Source: Vitellaria paradoxa (Eukaryota > Streptophyta > Magnoliopsida > Ericales > Sapotaceae). From it: a stretch of 64,000 nucleotides of DNA. The translations under genes and the position numbers were made by a program. The notes below the pieces were generated by a model that did no database searches, was not told the DNA's origin, and worked only from the letters and a program-made list of their open reading frames with translations. The stretch lies in NCBI GenBank assembly GCA_019916065.1, contig CM034237.1:25726340-25790339 (forward strand). Direction: 5' to 3'. Numbering within the stretch: the first letter of the stretch is position 1; every line of letters starts with the position of its first letter. Of the stretch, positions 24,779-37,148 are shown in pieces.

Positions 24779-26429
24779 CTATCCAATTCCTAATCTCTCC
24801 CAAGCCTCACCAAATGGTTTTAGGAATAAAATATTCTCCTTGGGCCCAGGAGGTACCGAGAATGAGTGTGCTCCTAGTGCTGAGAACACTAGAGAATGCA
24901 TGGCCTTGTGGGGATCCTTGAATCCCAAATATGGCCCAAAGTCATGTGCATATGTGAACATAGAATGTGGTTGTGTGTTCTCTAGTATCCCCTCAACACC
25001 TAAGAAGTCAATGTAAACTATTTCCTTAGTCTCCACCACTTCCCTATATGTGTGGTCAGTCTTGGTCAAAACACGTTCAGTTCCCTCAGTAAGATTTTTA
25101 GTCGGGGTGACGGCAAAAGAGGAGAGGTGTGCACTACTCTCACTCTCAGGCTTGTCTATCAAACTCTCAAAGGATGATAAAGAAAATTCACTCTCTTGAG
25201 AGTCTTGTGGAATTGAAGTAGGAACCCAACCATAATTAGAACCATATTTCCACTCAAATATAGGGGTCTCAATAGATGAGTTATCAAGTGAACTATCCCT
25301 AATAGAAAATCATATATCATAAGTGGTCTTAGTGAGTGGTGTGGTAGAACATAATGAAAATAAACTGACTGGCTCAATAGTATGCTCCCCTAAACCTATG
25401 GCATCAAAGCTCTCAGAATGAGTATTAGGACTTTCCAAGGTCACTTGTGTTGTTAGGGTGGGATGAGCTTCAAGCTCTGTGGTGGTGTTGGTTGGTATAT
25501 CCTTTAGACTCTCAACAGATGATGTCTTGTGTATGTTAGAGTTTGGTGGGAATGAGTTAAAGGGCTCATTCCCTTCACTATCCCAACCATTGTTAGAATA
25601 GTCACTCCAGTCAAAGTCTAGGGTCTTTGAATTAAGATTTTATCGTGCAAGAAATAAAAAGGCCCTAGATTTAGCAATTTCGGCTTTAGTGCGTGGATGA
25701 ATATAAAGACATGTTGTGGACTTGAACAATGTATCATCTAATGTAGAGTCAATATGGCTAGAAGTCTTATGTGCACTAGAATCTACTTTTAAGTTAACTT
25801 CTTCCCTATGTTGAGTTTGCTCGCAGAGTGACTCAAGAAAGTTCCAGGCAGACTCCGGAGTAAAGTCAAGAAACTTACCCCCAGATAACTCCTCAAGGGT
25901 GTGGGGCATCTCTAAAAATAAACCATTATAAAAAAAATCAAATGATAAGCCATAACTCAATATTAAAATTTGGGTAAGTGTTTAATAAATCTTTATATCT
26001 CTCCCAACATCGATAAATTTCTTCACCATAATTTTGAGAAAAATTTTCAAGTTGAAACCGGAGGGTGAAGTTTTGAAAATTGGGGATAAAAGTTGCAATA
26101 AAATCATTTTGTAATGCTTCCCAAACATTAATAGAGCAACTAGCAACACAACACCAATTATCAGCCACTCCGCATAATGATAACGGGAAAAAATGGTACT
26201 TAAAAGTGTCATCCATATAACCATCCGTGCAGTAGAAACAAATTGACTCAAAATATTCTAAATGAAACCTAGGGTCCTCATGTTCAAATCCATGAAATTT
26301 AGGTAGCATAGCAAAGGTTTTTAGGCAAAAATCAATTCCATAAATGTTACCTAAATAACTAATGAGTGGGTGAATGGTGTCTGGTGAACTAGCATTATAA
26401 GAAAAATAATCCATGTTCATTAATTTCAA
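24779..26429 (-). pseudogene. Athila-like gag, one frameshift and two stops
   Basis: The first frame (26429-25938) has the plant retrotransposon Gag pattern: FHGFEHEDPRFHLEYFESIC, then LSLCGVADNWCC and FFP near residues 80-100. A frameshift near 25950 moves to a second frame (FYNGLFLEMPHTLEELSGG, about 25925), which continues to TAG near 24779 with two internal stops (about 25637 and 25310). The C-terminal half is acidic and Ser/Thr-rich, ending GEAWERLGIG. The start used is the ATG cluster at 26429/26420, about 70 bp after the primer site. No zinc knuckle is seen. Confidence 0.75.
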
Positions 26430-26498
26430 TTTTTTTTTTTTTTAAGGAAACAGTAGAAGAGTAACGTAGAGTTATCCTAATGAATCAAAACTAAGTTA

Positions 26499-26514
26499 CC
26501 CGACAACGGCACCA
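26499..26514 (-). other. Athila-like primer-binding site
   Basis: On the - strand TGGTGCCGTTGTCGGG lies 6 bp from the LTR end at 26521. It matches the usual Athila primer site (tRNA-Asp type) apart from small changes, and gives the element's orientation. Confidence 0.85.
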
Positions 26515-26520
26515 AAAACT

Positions 26521-27955
26521 TGACAGCTTTTAAATAGTGCATCTAAACTAACCCCTAAGTGCAAGGGTGTGCGGTGTAGTTTTAACTCGGTGAGTCTGAG
26601 GTCGAATCCACAAGGAACTATGAGATTGAACCTTAGGGTTTTCTAAGTTCTTCTACCTACTGTTTAGTTTTAAGTACAAGAAAAGAAAATAAGTTTTGGG
26701 TTTGGATTGATTGGTTTTTAACTAATTAACAAATAAAATAAAATTACAAATATTCAAAATGAAAAAAACTTGAACTAACCTACAAATCTAGGTGAACACT
26801 TTATTCTTATATTAGATGTGACTATTATCTCGGTTTACAACCCACGTTTAGGAAAAGTAACCGGAAAAATTTTATCATGAAAACATTAATTCTAAAACAC
26901 GGTTTTAAAATCACATTTTTTTTAGGATAAATAAAACTGGAAAAATTTCATCTTGAAAACATTCTTTGGTCCAAAATTCTTTTCTTTGATTTCAAAATAT
27001 GAAGAAAGTTATAATCAAGTAACGTCATTAGGGATTTCAAAGAAATATGATCGAGGTTACAAGTTTTCGAATGTTTTGAAAACCAAAAGGAAAATAAAAC
27101 CAGAAAATAAATCTAGATTCGTTTTCTATATTTTCAAAGTATTAAGAAAATTCTAATCATATGTAGTTATCAGTGATTTCAAGGAAATATGATCAATTAC
27201 ATATGTTTTCGAAGGTTTTGAAAACAATAAGAAAATAGATCTAGACAAACAAGAATCCTAACATACAAGTTTTACATTATATATGAGGATTCAATCACAT
27301 CCAATCATCAAATAAGGTTTCACCCATCATTGATGGGTTAGATCAAGATTAAAACCTAGCCTAACATAGATGAAGGAATAAAGCAGTAAATAAAAAGCGA
27401 AAACGAAAAGAAAATGAGATTCATTAATTAAAACTTACGTACCGTACTTCGAAGCAATGTCAAAATGAAATCAAAGAACAAAAACCAAAGAAATCAATCC
27501 TAAAGCTACCTTAAACTACATTCTAAAGTTCTAAAGAAACTGGAAAAAAGTATACGAAAGACTCTCCTGACAGCTGCTAATGAGGTGTTTATATACAGTG
27601 CTCAAAAATCCTAAAAACAAAATAAAATAATCATCTCGCATGTCCCAAGTGTTCGGACACCCAAAATGGGGTGTCCGGACGGCAGTGTGCTTCCAGACTT
27701 TTTTTCTCCAGCTTTGTATTCTGCGGTCTTGAAGGTGTCCGGACACCCACTCCATGCAAGTGTACCACAAGCTATCCCTCATCATATTCTTCGTCTTTGG
27801 CACTCCTAATTGCATTTATTGAGTCGTTTTCACTACAATTAAGAAAAATAAACCGAATTAGTGTAAAAAGTAGCAAAACACATAAATGAATTAAGAAAAT
27901 GCATGATTTTATGTTAAAATAAAGGTCTTGTAATTACACTTTTCAAGTGTAATCA
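26521..27955 (-). repeat. Athila-like 5' LTR
   Basis: 1435 bp. On the - strand it starts TGATTACACTTGAAAAGTG and ends GCTGTCA. It is homologous along its length with 20994-22488. Confidence 0.92.
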
Positions 27956-28043
27956 AACACCTTCAGGTTTCCAAATTTCAATAAAAGTGGATGTGGACAA
28001 TATTGGTTATAAGATTGGTTACAAAAGAATAGCACACACACAC

Positions 28044-28074
<31 letters not shown>

Positions 28075-28091
28075 AAAAAAGGGGGACAAAC
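27956..28091. repeat. Right part of the LACS intron with a CA/GA microsatellite
   Basis: Contains the target duplication AACAC (27956-27960), a (CA)n run then a (GA)n run and poly-A (about 28031-28079), and ends at the LACS splice donor at 28091. Confidence 0.75.
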
Positions 28092-28190
28092 CTTCAAAAG
28101 GGATTGCTAGACCTCGTTTATAGCTTCAACTTTGCTACACAACTTAGGAAAATCATTGTACTCAATACCAGCTTCTTTGGCCCACTTTTT

Positions 28191-28684
28191 TGTTCTTCTC
28201 CCTTTTTCTTCAAACAATAGCTACTCAACAGATTGGCTTCTTAGTTCTTTTTTCTCACTCGTTTTTCTTCCGCTAGGGCTCGAAAGAGGGGGAAAAGAGA
28301 ATAAAGCTAGGGAAAAATAAAATGTGTATTTATATTTTTACTTTTTTAGTTATGCTACTCCTTTATTTGTTTATTTATTTTTAAGGAAAATTACTTAAAA
28401 CGGTACAACTTGCTTGAGTTTTGCTAATACAATACCGCTTCCGCTAATGAGAAAGTGAAAATGTGAGAAGTTTTAACAATTTTTTTTTTTTTTTTTGTGT
28501 TTTTGACAAATTAAATAAAATTTTTAAGTATTTCACAAACTTTTAATAATTATTGAAAACTTTTAGACCTCAACACAAACTAGAAAATTCATTTATCTAC
28601 AATTTATGAATTATATTTCCACATAACTAAAACATTTTCCCTCTCTCCCCAAATCAAATGGTGCCATATTTTAAATTTTTGTCA
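28191..28684. other. CACTA-1 spacer right of the LACS fragment
   Basis: AT-rich, no exon recognised. The junction between captured LACS sequence and CACTA sequence probably falls near 28190, because homology to the LACS protein stops there without a splice acceptor. Confidence 0.45.
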
Positions 28685-29271
28685 GCAAATAACTCTTTTA
28701 GCGAGGAAAATGTTCCTCGCCTAAAGTGGTGTACTATTTCCCTCCCTCCAAATGGAATGGCACCAGAAGTGCCGTATTATTTTTTTCAATGGTGCCATGA
28801 CTAAAGGTGAGGAAGTTCAGTTTCATCGCCAAATATATCTTTTCGCGAGGAAATTATTTCCTCGCCTAAAGCCCAACTTTTAGCGAGGAAATAAAGCTAT
28901 CTAACAATTCTTCCCCCCCGTTTTTGTTTACTATACATGAGGAAGTTTAGTTTCGTCACCAAATATACTTTTGGCGAGGAAAGAACCTCCTCACCTATAA
29001 CCAACTTTTAGCGAGGACATTATTTCCTCGCCTAAAGCTATGTAACACTTTCCCTCCAAATTGAGTGGCGTGACATTTTATTTACTATAGGCGAGGAAGT
29101 TAAATTTTTGTCGCTAAATATCTCTTTTAGGGAGGAAAATATTCATCGCCAAAAATTTTAGGACTTTTTTTGCAAGGAATTCAAATTTTTCTCGCTAAAA
29201 ATATGTTATTAGAGAGGAGATTGACTTTCTCGCAAAAACTTTCCTCGCCTATTTTTTGATTTCTTGTAGTG
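28685..29271. repeat. CACTA-1 right subterminal repeats and TIR
   Basis: Multiple TTTTAGCGAGGAAA / TTCCTCGCCTAAAG units match the left end array, ending CCTATTTTTTGATTTCTTG then TAGTG at 29271. Confidence 0.88.
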
Positions 29272-29328
29272 GGGCTCACTCTCTTAGTTCTTTTGCCTTG
29301 ATCTTCACCATTTTCTTCATTCTTCTCT

Positions 29329-32300
29329 ATGTCACTACTTCACAATGACTTCAGGTGGGAATTTGACCCCTCCACACTCCCCACGAGGGGGGATGACACT
29401 ACTCCAGCAAAATCCAGGAGAAGCGCATTAGTCATCTGGACTCCAAGGTTGGAGCCTATCAAGAGAAAGAACACGGAAGATTCGAAAGTCAAAAAGCGAA
29501 GGGAGGAGTTGTTGGCTAAGGCCAGTGGAAAGCAAGCTGAACTGGAGGAAATTCTTTTGGAACTGAGCAAGGTGAAAGGAAAGTCAACTGCGCATGATGA
29601 GGCTGACCCCAACAACTCTGAGTCAGAATTAGACAAGACTTATGATACTCTTTACGAGGTACTAGATGATTAGGATGCAAGGGATATAGGGGAGCCCAAT
29701 GAGGTGCACTCCCATTCCAAGCGTGGAATCGTTCCTCCTAAGAAAGATGCTCATTTTCTTAGGTCTGTTGAAGATCGTGGTATACAGATTCACGGTGAAA
29801 CATTCCAAATATTGCAACATGAGAGAGATTCACATAAGAAAAAACCCTCGAGTCTAAGGAAGCACCTTGATGCTCGTGAAGGCTCCTCTAGTGGGGAAGA
29901 AACACCCGTAAAGTCCAAAAAGACGGGAAAAGCAAAAATGGAGGAAAGGAAACAATATGCTGAGTGGGATGTGCCGAATCCAAGTACCTGAGTAATGGCC
30001 AGGAGGGACTTAGGATGAATTTCAGCTTCTTCGTTAATCAAGAAAATCAGTGAAGCGGAGACCCTATAGAAGTTCCAGACCCTAAGGCTCAATCTTTACG
30101 ATGGAAAGTCAGATCATTTGGCGCACTACCATCATTATATGCAGGCAATGATGTTGTAGAGTGGAAATGACAACCTCATGTGTAGGGTGTTTCCCTCCAG
30201 TCTGGGGATACGACCCTCCAGTGGTTTCATAAGTTACCCCCAAGGAGCATTAGGAGTTGGCAGCAACTGGCTGAGGAATTTATCACGTGATTTTTGGCTA
30301 ACGCTAAATAACCAAAAACTGCTAATGTTCTCCTTACCATGAATAGAAAAATTGGAGAAACATTGAGGGAATACTCCAGGAGATACTTGGAGCTTTACAA
30401 GGAGGTGGAGGGATGCTCAGAACAATTGGCTGTCGCATCGTTTAAGCTGAGGTTGCGAAAAGATGATAGATTGTGGTTGTCCTTAACTAAAAGACCGTTA
30501 GCCATCATGTCTGATCTCATGTGCAGAATTGAGAAGTATGCTAAGGTTGAGGATGGGACGAGACCGGCTGAGCAAAAGGAATTAAGATCTCAAGGCCCCA
30601 AAGGAGCTAAAGGCAAGGGCAAGGGTGTTGAATACCTTGGCAGGGGTAAATCTGTCTTTGAAGCCATTAATACAGTGTTCAAAGAGCCAATCTTTAGGAT
30701 TCTCCCTCAAATCTAAGACAAGCCATACTTCAGGTGGCTGAAGAAGTTGCTTAATTTTCCAGGCAAAGAAGATCACAAGGACTATTGTGCCTACCATCAA
30801 GACAGAGGGCATCGCACCGGATTTTGCCGTTTGCTACGGCAACATCTGGAAGACTTGGTACGAGAAGGCCACTTGAAAGAATTCATCGATGAGACAAGAA
30901 CGGGAGGCACGAATCCTCAATGAAGGGAACAAAAGAGATGTAGGAATGATACTGTAGAAGCAGATTATGCTGAGGAGGCTCAACCCCCGCCTAGGGCGAG
31001 GCCACGAAGGGAGGTCCCAAGGCCAATGGTCATTCATGTCATTCACATAGAGCATCGCCCCCAGAGTGTCACTACTTTTCATCAAGCATCACGGGGAAAG
31101 GAGATTTTGGGAGTTGCTGGCTAGCCGAGCAAACGTTTGAGGAAAGAAGCTACCAGGGATATAACTTTTCACGAGGATAAGCATTCTCAGATTCGAATCC
31201 TGCATAATAATGCCCTCATGATCACCTTGCAGATGTTTGAATCGAAGGTGAGAAGAGCCTTGGTTGATGTGGGAAGTTCAACGGAGGTCTTGTTCCTGAG
31301 CTTGTTTAAGAAACTTGGCCTGACTGAGAAAGATCTAGAGCCTGCCGAGTGTCCGCTCATTGGATTCAACTCTGGCCCCGTTTGGCCTTTGGACAGGGTT
31401 GTTATTCTCGTTCGAGTGGGCCTGGTGGAGCAAAAGGTAGAGTTCACGGTCGTGGATTCCCCTTCTTCCTATAATGCCATAGTAGAGAGATCTTGGATCC
31501 ATGCTTTGAAGGCGGTTCCCTCAACCTATCACCAAGTACTAAAGTTTTCTTATGGGGAAGAGGTGATTGAGGTTAGAGAGGACCAGGATACATCTCGTAA
31601 GTGCTTCACTGTGGCCCTAAATCCAAAACCATTCCTGAACAAGTCCAATTAATGGAGCTACCAAAGGATGTTCCAAAGATTGATGATGTCGGTGGTGATC
31701 CGAAGCAGAAAGCTATCAAGAGTCTAGAAAAATTTCAGATTGGCCCTATCGAGGATGACAGATTTCTTTTTGATTAGGTCCAATCTGAGCACTAAGGAGA
31801 AGTTAGAGTTGACAAAGATGCTACTGAAAAACGTTGACACTTTCGCCTAGACTCTACAAGAAATACCAGGTATTTCCCCTTAAGTTATGACTTATAAGCT
31901 GAATGTTAATCCGGGGGCAAAGCCTATTGTGCAAAAGGTAAGGAGATTAGCGTTGTAGCATGTTGAAGCTATCATCGAAGAGGTCAGCCAGCTATTGGAG
32001 GCTGAGGCCATTAGGGAAGTTTCATATCCCGAGTGGTTGGCCAACACAATCATCGTGAAGAAGAAAAATGAGAAATGGAGGGTCTGCAATGATTACACGG
32101 ACCTGAATAAAGCTTGCCCAGAGGATCCATTTCCCTTGCTGAAAATTGACCAACTCGTTGACTTGACGGTTGGAAATTCCAGGATATCTTTCCTAGATGT
32201 ATATAGGGGATACCACCAGATCCCCATGCATGGCCCTGATGAGGAGAAGATGTCATTTATCACCCCTTGAGGGCTTTACTGCTATAGGGTCATGCCATTT

Positions 32301-33824
32301 GGATTAAAGAATGCTGGTGCCACCTATCAACGATTGGTAACCAAGATATTCAAGGAAGACCTCGGTAAGGTAATGGAGGTTTACATCGGTGATATGGTTG
32401 TCAGGAGCAAGGAATCTGATGCCCATCTTCAACACCTGCAACATGTTTTCTCCAGTCTCGACAGATATGGCCTGAAGCTGAATGCAACCAAGTGTGCATT
32501 TGGAGTAAGCTCAGGAAAGTTTTTAGGTCACTTGGTGAGCAGGAGAGGAATTGAAGCTAATCTTGGCTAAATTAAAGCTATAAAGTCTATTGCTTCCCCA
32601 CGCACTAAGAAGAAAGTACAAAAGCTTACTGGAATAATCACGACACTTAACAGGTTCATCAGCCGATCATCTGATAAGTGCCGACTATTCTTTAGGCTAC
32701 TGAAGGAGCTAACAAGATGATTTGGGATACTGAAGCGAACCAGGCACTAGAAAAGCTTAAGGGGTACCTGACGACTGTCCCAGTTCTCTCAACCCCTCAG
32801 CCAGGGGTTGTCCTATAGCTGTATTTGGTAGTCTTAGAGCATATGGTTAGCACGATCCTGCTGAAGGAGCAAGAAGGGAAACAATACCCCATTTACGATG
32901 TAAGTAAGACTTTACAAGGAGCGGAGACCAGATATCTTCCCCTGGAGAAGTTGACTCTAGCCTTGGTGGTGGCCTCTAGGAAGTTGGCCCATTACTTCCA
33001 TGCTCTCACTATTCATGTTATTACGGATTAGCCAATCGAGCACTTGTTGAAGAAGGCGAACATCTCAGGGAGAATGGCCAAGTGGGCAGTTTCTCTTGGA
33101 GCATTTGATATAAAGTTTGTGCCAAGAACAATAATAAAGGCACAAGTCTTGTTCGATTTTGTAGCGGAGTTCACCACTCCAGCCCCAGAGCAGGAACAAG
33201 AGGTCTGGCAGGTTAAGATTAAGAATGAAATTGTTGCCGACCAAGAGAGTCCCCCTCAGCCTTGGCTACTGGAGGTTAATGGGTCTTCATCAAAGAAGGG
33301 AGCTATGGTGGGCATTGTTTTGACAACTCCAGAAGGGGTTACCGTCGAATATGCAATAAAGCTCAATTTTGAAGCTACTAATAATGAGGTAGAGTATGAG
33401 ACCCTCTTAGTTGGGCTCAGCATTGCTCAATGCCTCTTGGCTAAAAATGTATCAATAAAGACTAATTCACAGTTAGTTGCAAACCAATTGAAAGGTGAAT
33501 ATGTAGCAAGGAATGAGACGATGGTTGAATACTTGAAGTTGGTAAAAAAGAAGCTGGAGTATTTCAACCTAATAAGCGTAGAGCTTATCAAAAAAGATTA
33601 CAACATTCATGTTGATGCACTTGCAATGTTGGCTGCGTCTCCTCGCACAAGGCTAACTAATAGAGTTTTCTTGGAAGTTCTTGAGAAGCCGAGCAAATCC
33701 AAGGGTGTGGAGATCACGTGCATTAAGGTGACACCGTCTTGTATGGACCATATCATTTCTTATTTGAAAGATGGAACTCTTCTGGTAGATAAAGTCAAGG
33801 CAAATAAGCTAAGGATCAAGGCTA
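29329..33824 (+). pseudogene. Gypsy gag-protease-RT-RNaseH-second RNaseH, interrupted
   Basis: Gag starts at ATG 29329 with a Lys/Glu-rich region, then a core (GETLREYSRRYLELYKEVEG, about 30354) and a Tat-type Cys/His motif (CAYHQDRGHRTGFC, about 30785). The protease site reads VDVGSS (about 31265) where D(T/S)G is usual. RT: WRVCNDYTDLNKACPEDPF (about 32078), then the catalytic box YIGD at 32382-32393 in place of YIDD. RNase H follows (about 32830-33030). The second RNase H is at about 33260-33640 (LEVNGSSSKKGAM, NNEVEYE). At least one frameshift (about 30200) and many in-frame stops occur, for example 29671, 29989, 32268 and 32568. CACTA-2 cuts the frame at 33824. Confidence 0.9.
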
Positions 33825-34060
33825 CACTACTAGAGATTTGGCAATCCGCGAGTAAAAAACTCAGGCGACTACTTTAAGCGGTCGCTACAAGAGTATTAGC
33901 GACCGCTTTGGAACGTCGCTTTAATTCCAGTCACTAATCCCGTGCGGCAAGGTATCGATGACGAGAAAATTCGTGTGACCGCTTTTAGCGGTCGCTAATA
34001 CACTTATAGTGACCACATTAGCGACCGCTACAAGCGGTTACTAATACGAAAATTATATCG
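33825..34060. repeat. CACTA-2 left TIR and subterminal repeats
   Basis: After the TIR, AGCGGTCGCTA and AGCGACCGCT units occur in both orientations (for example about 33877, 33898, 33984, 34019). Confidence 0.85.
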
Positions 34061-34275
34061 GGCAGAACGCCCCTCTCTTTTTTCTCTCCCTCCCTCCCTC
34101 TTTTTCCTCTCCCTCCCCCACGCTCTCTCCTCTCTCCGCCCTGCCTCTCTATCCTCCCCGCTGCCGTCGCCGGAAGCCGCTTGCCGCCGTCGCCGGAACC
34201 CCCGGTAGTGCTCTCCCTCTCTAGCTCTCTCTCTTGCTCTATCTTTCTTTCTCTCTCTTGCTCTCTCTCTCTAAT
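34061..34275 (+). promoter_or_regulatory. CT-rich and GC-rich leader-like stretch in CACTA-2
   Basis: A long CT-rich tract surrounds a CpG-rich core (34140-34205) in which GCCGTCGCCGGA is repeated. The rest of the non-coding left half is extremely AT-rich. The position just inside the left end and upstream of the genes fits a promoter or first non-coding exon for the transposase mRNA. This is inferred from composition and position only. Confidence 0.4.
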
Positions 34276-37148
34276 AAACACTATTTTTTTTTTATGTATT
34301 AGAGTTTTTTTGGAGGTTGACCACCACCACACCAGGTTTGGATTTTTTTTTTTTTTAGTTTGAATTTTTTTTTCATTTTCTGTATTTTTAATTTTATTAT
34401 TGGATAAATGTAAATAATTTTTTTTTTGTTTTTGTAGTTGGGGTTGATTATCCATGCATGCATGTATATATTATTGTTTGTTTTTTTTTTTAGTTACTCA
34501 TTAATTTGTTTATTTTATATATATGCTGTTGATTGAGATTTTTTTTGAATTGTTAGTTGTGGATTGTAATATTGTTGCAGTGATGCTGTCAATTTTTTTT
34601 TTTTTTTTTTACTGTGTAATGTTTTTTGTTATGTATATTGCTGTTTTTTTTTTAATTTTTTTTAATTTGCTGTTTTTTTTGTTTTCTTATTTGCTATTTT
34701 TTTCTATTTTTTTATTTGCTGTTTTTTTAATTCTTTTTAATTTTTCTGTTTTTTAATTTTATTTTATAAAAATTGGTTTGTTGGAAGAAAAAAAAAGAGA
34801 TTTTAGAAGAAAAAATTAGTGAATGGGAAAAATTTTTGGAGAGAAAAATTTGAAATAAATTTAAATTAAAATATTACTTTAATGGGGATTTTTTAGAATT
34901 ACCACATATACCTTATTTTTTTAATTTTTAATTTTTTAATATAGTTGGAATTTTGAAAAACTTAAAAAGTGATAAATAACTATTCTTTTTGAAAAGTTTC
35001 GAATTCAGGGAAATTTTAGGAGATGTCATATAACTTTAGGAGACTAAATATAGATTTAAATTTAAAAAAAATTAATTAGACTAAATCCCGATTTCAATTT
35101 TTTGTCAATCTATATCTTTTATTATCATTTATTAAACTAACTATAAAAATAAATTTAATTAAGTATGAGTGAAAGGGGACAAAATATTGGTTAAAATAAT
35201 TATGAACATAGTTTTAAAAAAAGAAATATAATTTTACTAAACGGAGCAAATGTTTTATTAAATTAAGCTTAAAATTATTTATAAATGTAAATATTTACAT
35301 TAGGTATTAAAAATAATAAAATTAAGTATTAAAAATCAGTATTAAAAAAGTAAAATATATTGATTGAAATATAATTTTTTGAAATTATAAAAGAGTGAAT
35401 GCTTATTTTTTTTAATTTAAAAATGTGAATTGAAATTAGCTCTTTCTAAGAAAATATAATTTAAATTAGCTCTTTCATTAAAAATATAAATTAAAATTAA
35501 GTTCTAATAAGATAATATAATTTATTAAATAATTCGTATATATTATTATCATTTATTAAAACAATCATGAAAAAATATTAATTAACGTGAACTTAATGAA
35601 ATTAAATTATATTATAAATTTTTAAAATAAATTAATTATATTATGATATTAAAATTAATTGACATTACGTTAAGGAGATTAATTAATGTTATTACGTTAC
35701 CGAAATTAATTAACTTTCGGTAACTGTGAATTGAAATTAGCTCTTTGTAAGAAAATATAATTTATTAAATAATTTTACTTTAATAAATTATATATATTAT
35801 TATCATTGAGTGAAATAATTATCATATTTAAAAATATAAAAACATGAAAAATAATATTTAATATGATTTGCTTTTGAAGTAATGATTAAACAATTAAGAA
35901 ATTAATTTTAAATATGATCAATATTAAAGTAAAATATTTAGAATTATAAATACATAAATGTATAATTTTTAAAAATAAATTGATTAACTTAGCTTACAGA
36001 AATTAAATTATATTATTATATTTATAATGTTAGACAATAATACTAAAAATATGAGAATTAATTAAATATTAATATTAAACTAAAACTTACTGGTTCACTA
36101 AAAATATAAATTAAAATTAAGTTAATAAATTGCCATGGTTGGATTTTCCAACATAGGCTTTGCGACGTTTAGGCTCAGTTATTGGACCAAAGTATAATAA
36201 AAATATAAAGTTTAATATAAAAATAATATATAGTTTGAAAAAAGTATAAAAAGTTAGTTAAAGTTGATAGATTTTTTAATAAATTAAATACAATAAAGTT
36301 TGTAAACTTTTAAACATATTATTTACTTTCATAAAAAGAATACATTTAAATAAGAATGGATGCATAAGACCAAAAAAATTTAATAATAATTTTCACTTGT
36401 ATGTAAGTTCTCTTATTTTATAATATTTTCATGAATGTAAATAGCATACTTAAAAATTATTAAAAATAAAAAATATTTTTTGATAAAATAATTCATTAAA
36501 AAAAAAAGGAGTTAAGAAAACTTAACTTCTCTGCCTGTTGCCAAATAGACCCCTCAGCTAATATATACAAAGTTAAAATCTTATTGAGAGTTATTATAAT
36601 TTATTTTAATTTTATTAGATAATTTATATATATTTTTGTCGTTCACCATTAATATTATGAAAAATATTAAATAAAAAGTAGCATAAATAGGAAACAATAA
36701 TACTAAAAAATATTAATATCGTAATATTTGTTGTTAATTTATATATTTTGAATTAAACAATAATACTAAAAATAGTAAGATTAGGTAAATAATAATATTA
36801 AATTATAATTTTTAGGTTCATTAAATATTTACATTAGTTAAAATATTAAATAACGAATTAGAATATTGATAACATAATTAATTTAGGTCAAATTGGATTG
36901 TTTCAATTAATATTGTAATGGCTGATTACTCAAATGATTGAAAATACTTTTATTATTTGAAATCATAGTTTGATTTATGTTATAATGAGTAAATATTGAA
37001 TTGTTCGTAATATTTATTGTTAATTTATTTAATTTGTATCGTATTATTTTATTTGTTGTATATTTGATCTTTGGATAGTTTATTTAAGTGTTATTTTTTT
37101 AAATAACAGTAATTAACTCTAATCCTTGGGCCCAATCCAAAACAAAAT
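34276..37148. other. CACTA-2 AT-rich non-coding region
   Basis: Very AT-rich with many poly-T runs near 34345-34760. No coding exon is recognised. It may be a long intron of the transposase transcript. Confidence 0.5.

Larger units (their letters stand above)
20994..27955 (-). mobile_element. Athila-like gypsy LTR element, gag-only, nested in CACTA-1
   Basis: LTRs at 20994-22488 and 26521-27955 bound the element. The target duplication AACAC is perfect (20989-20993 and 27956-27960). LTR ends are TG...CA when read on the - strand. The primer site TGGTGCCGTTGTCGGG (- strand, 26514-26499) sits beside the right LTR, so the right LTR is the 5' one. A purine tract (AGTTGGGGGGTG, - strand, 22500-22489) precedes the left, 3' LTR. 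The 4-kb interior encodes a gag-like protein but no protease, RT, RNase H or integrase, so it would need proteins from another element. Confidence 0.93.
19292..28190 (-). pseudogene. Captured LACS8/9-type acyl-CoA synthetase fragment: last two exons
   Basis: Exon A (28190-28092) reads KWAKEAGIEYNDFPKLC and continues to LLK, ending at a good donor (AAG|GTTTGT). Exon B (19456-19292) begins after TGCAG and reads [34 protein letters not shown], then [18 protein letters not shown] and TGA 19294-19292. The exons join in phase. This is the C-terminal end of plant long-chain acyl-CoA synthetases of the LACS8/LACS9 type, which activate fatty acids to acyl-CoA. No AMP-binding core is present, so no enzyme could result. 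A TAG stop sits in exon A (28109-28107) where Gln is expected. The intron, about 1.7 kb originally, was enlarged by the Athila-like element at 20994-27955. The fragment lies wholly inside CACTA-1, so it was carried there by the transposon. Confidence 0.85.
11057..29271 (-). mobile_element. CACTA-1 (En/Spm superfamily), 18.2 kb including a nested retrotransposon
   Basis: The left end is CACTATAGGAAAAGAGGG. The right end, read in reverse complement, is CACTACAAGAAATC, and both run into the subterminal motif TAGGCGAGG. The 3-bp duplication GGG lies at 11054-11056 and 29272-29274, and the gypsy leader is continuous when the element is removed. Inside on the - strand are a TNP2-type transposase (17306-13728) and a TNPA-like second gene (13462-11939). 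The other half holds captured LACS exons and a nested Athila-like element. All genes are damaged. Strand is that of the transposase. Confidence 0.93.
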
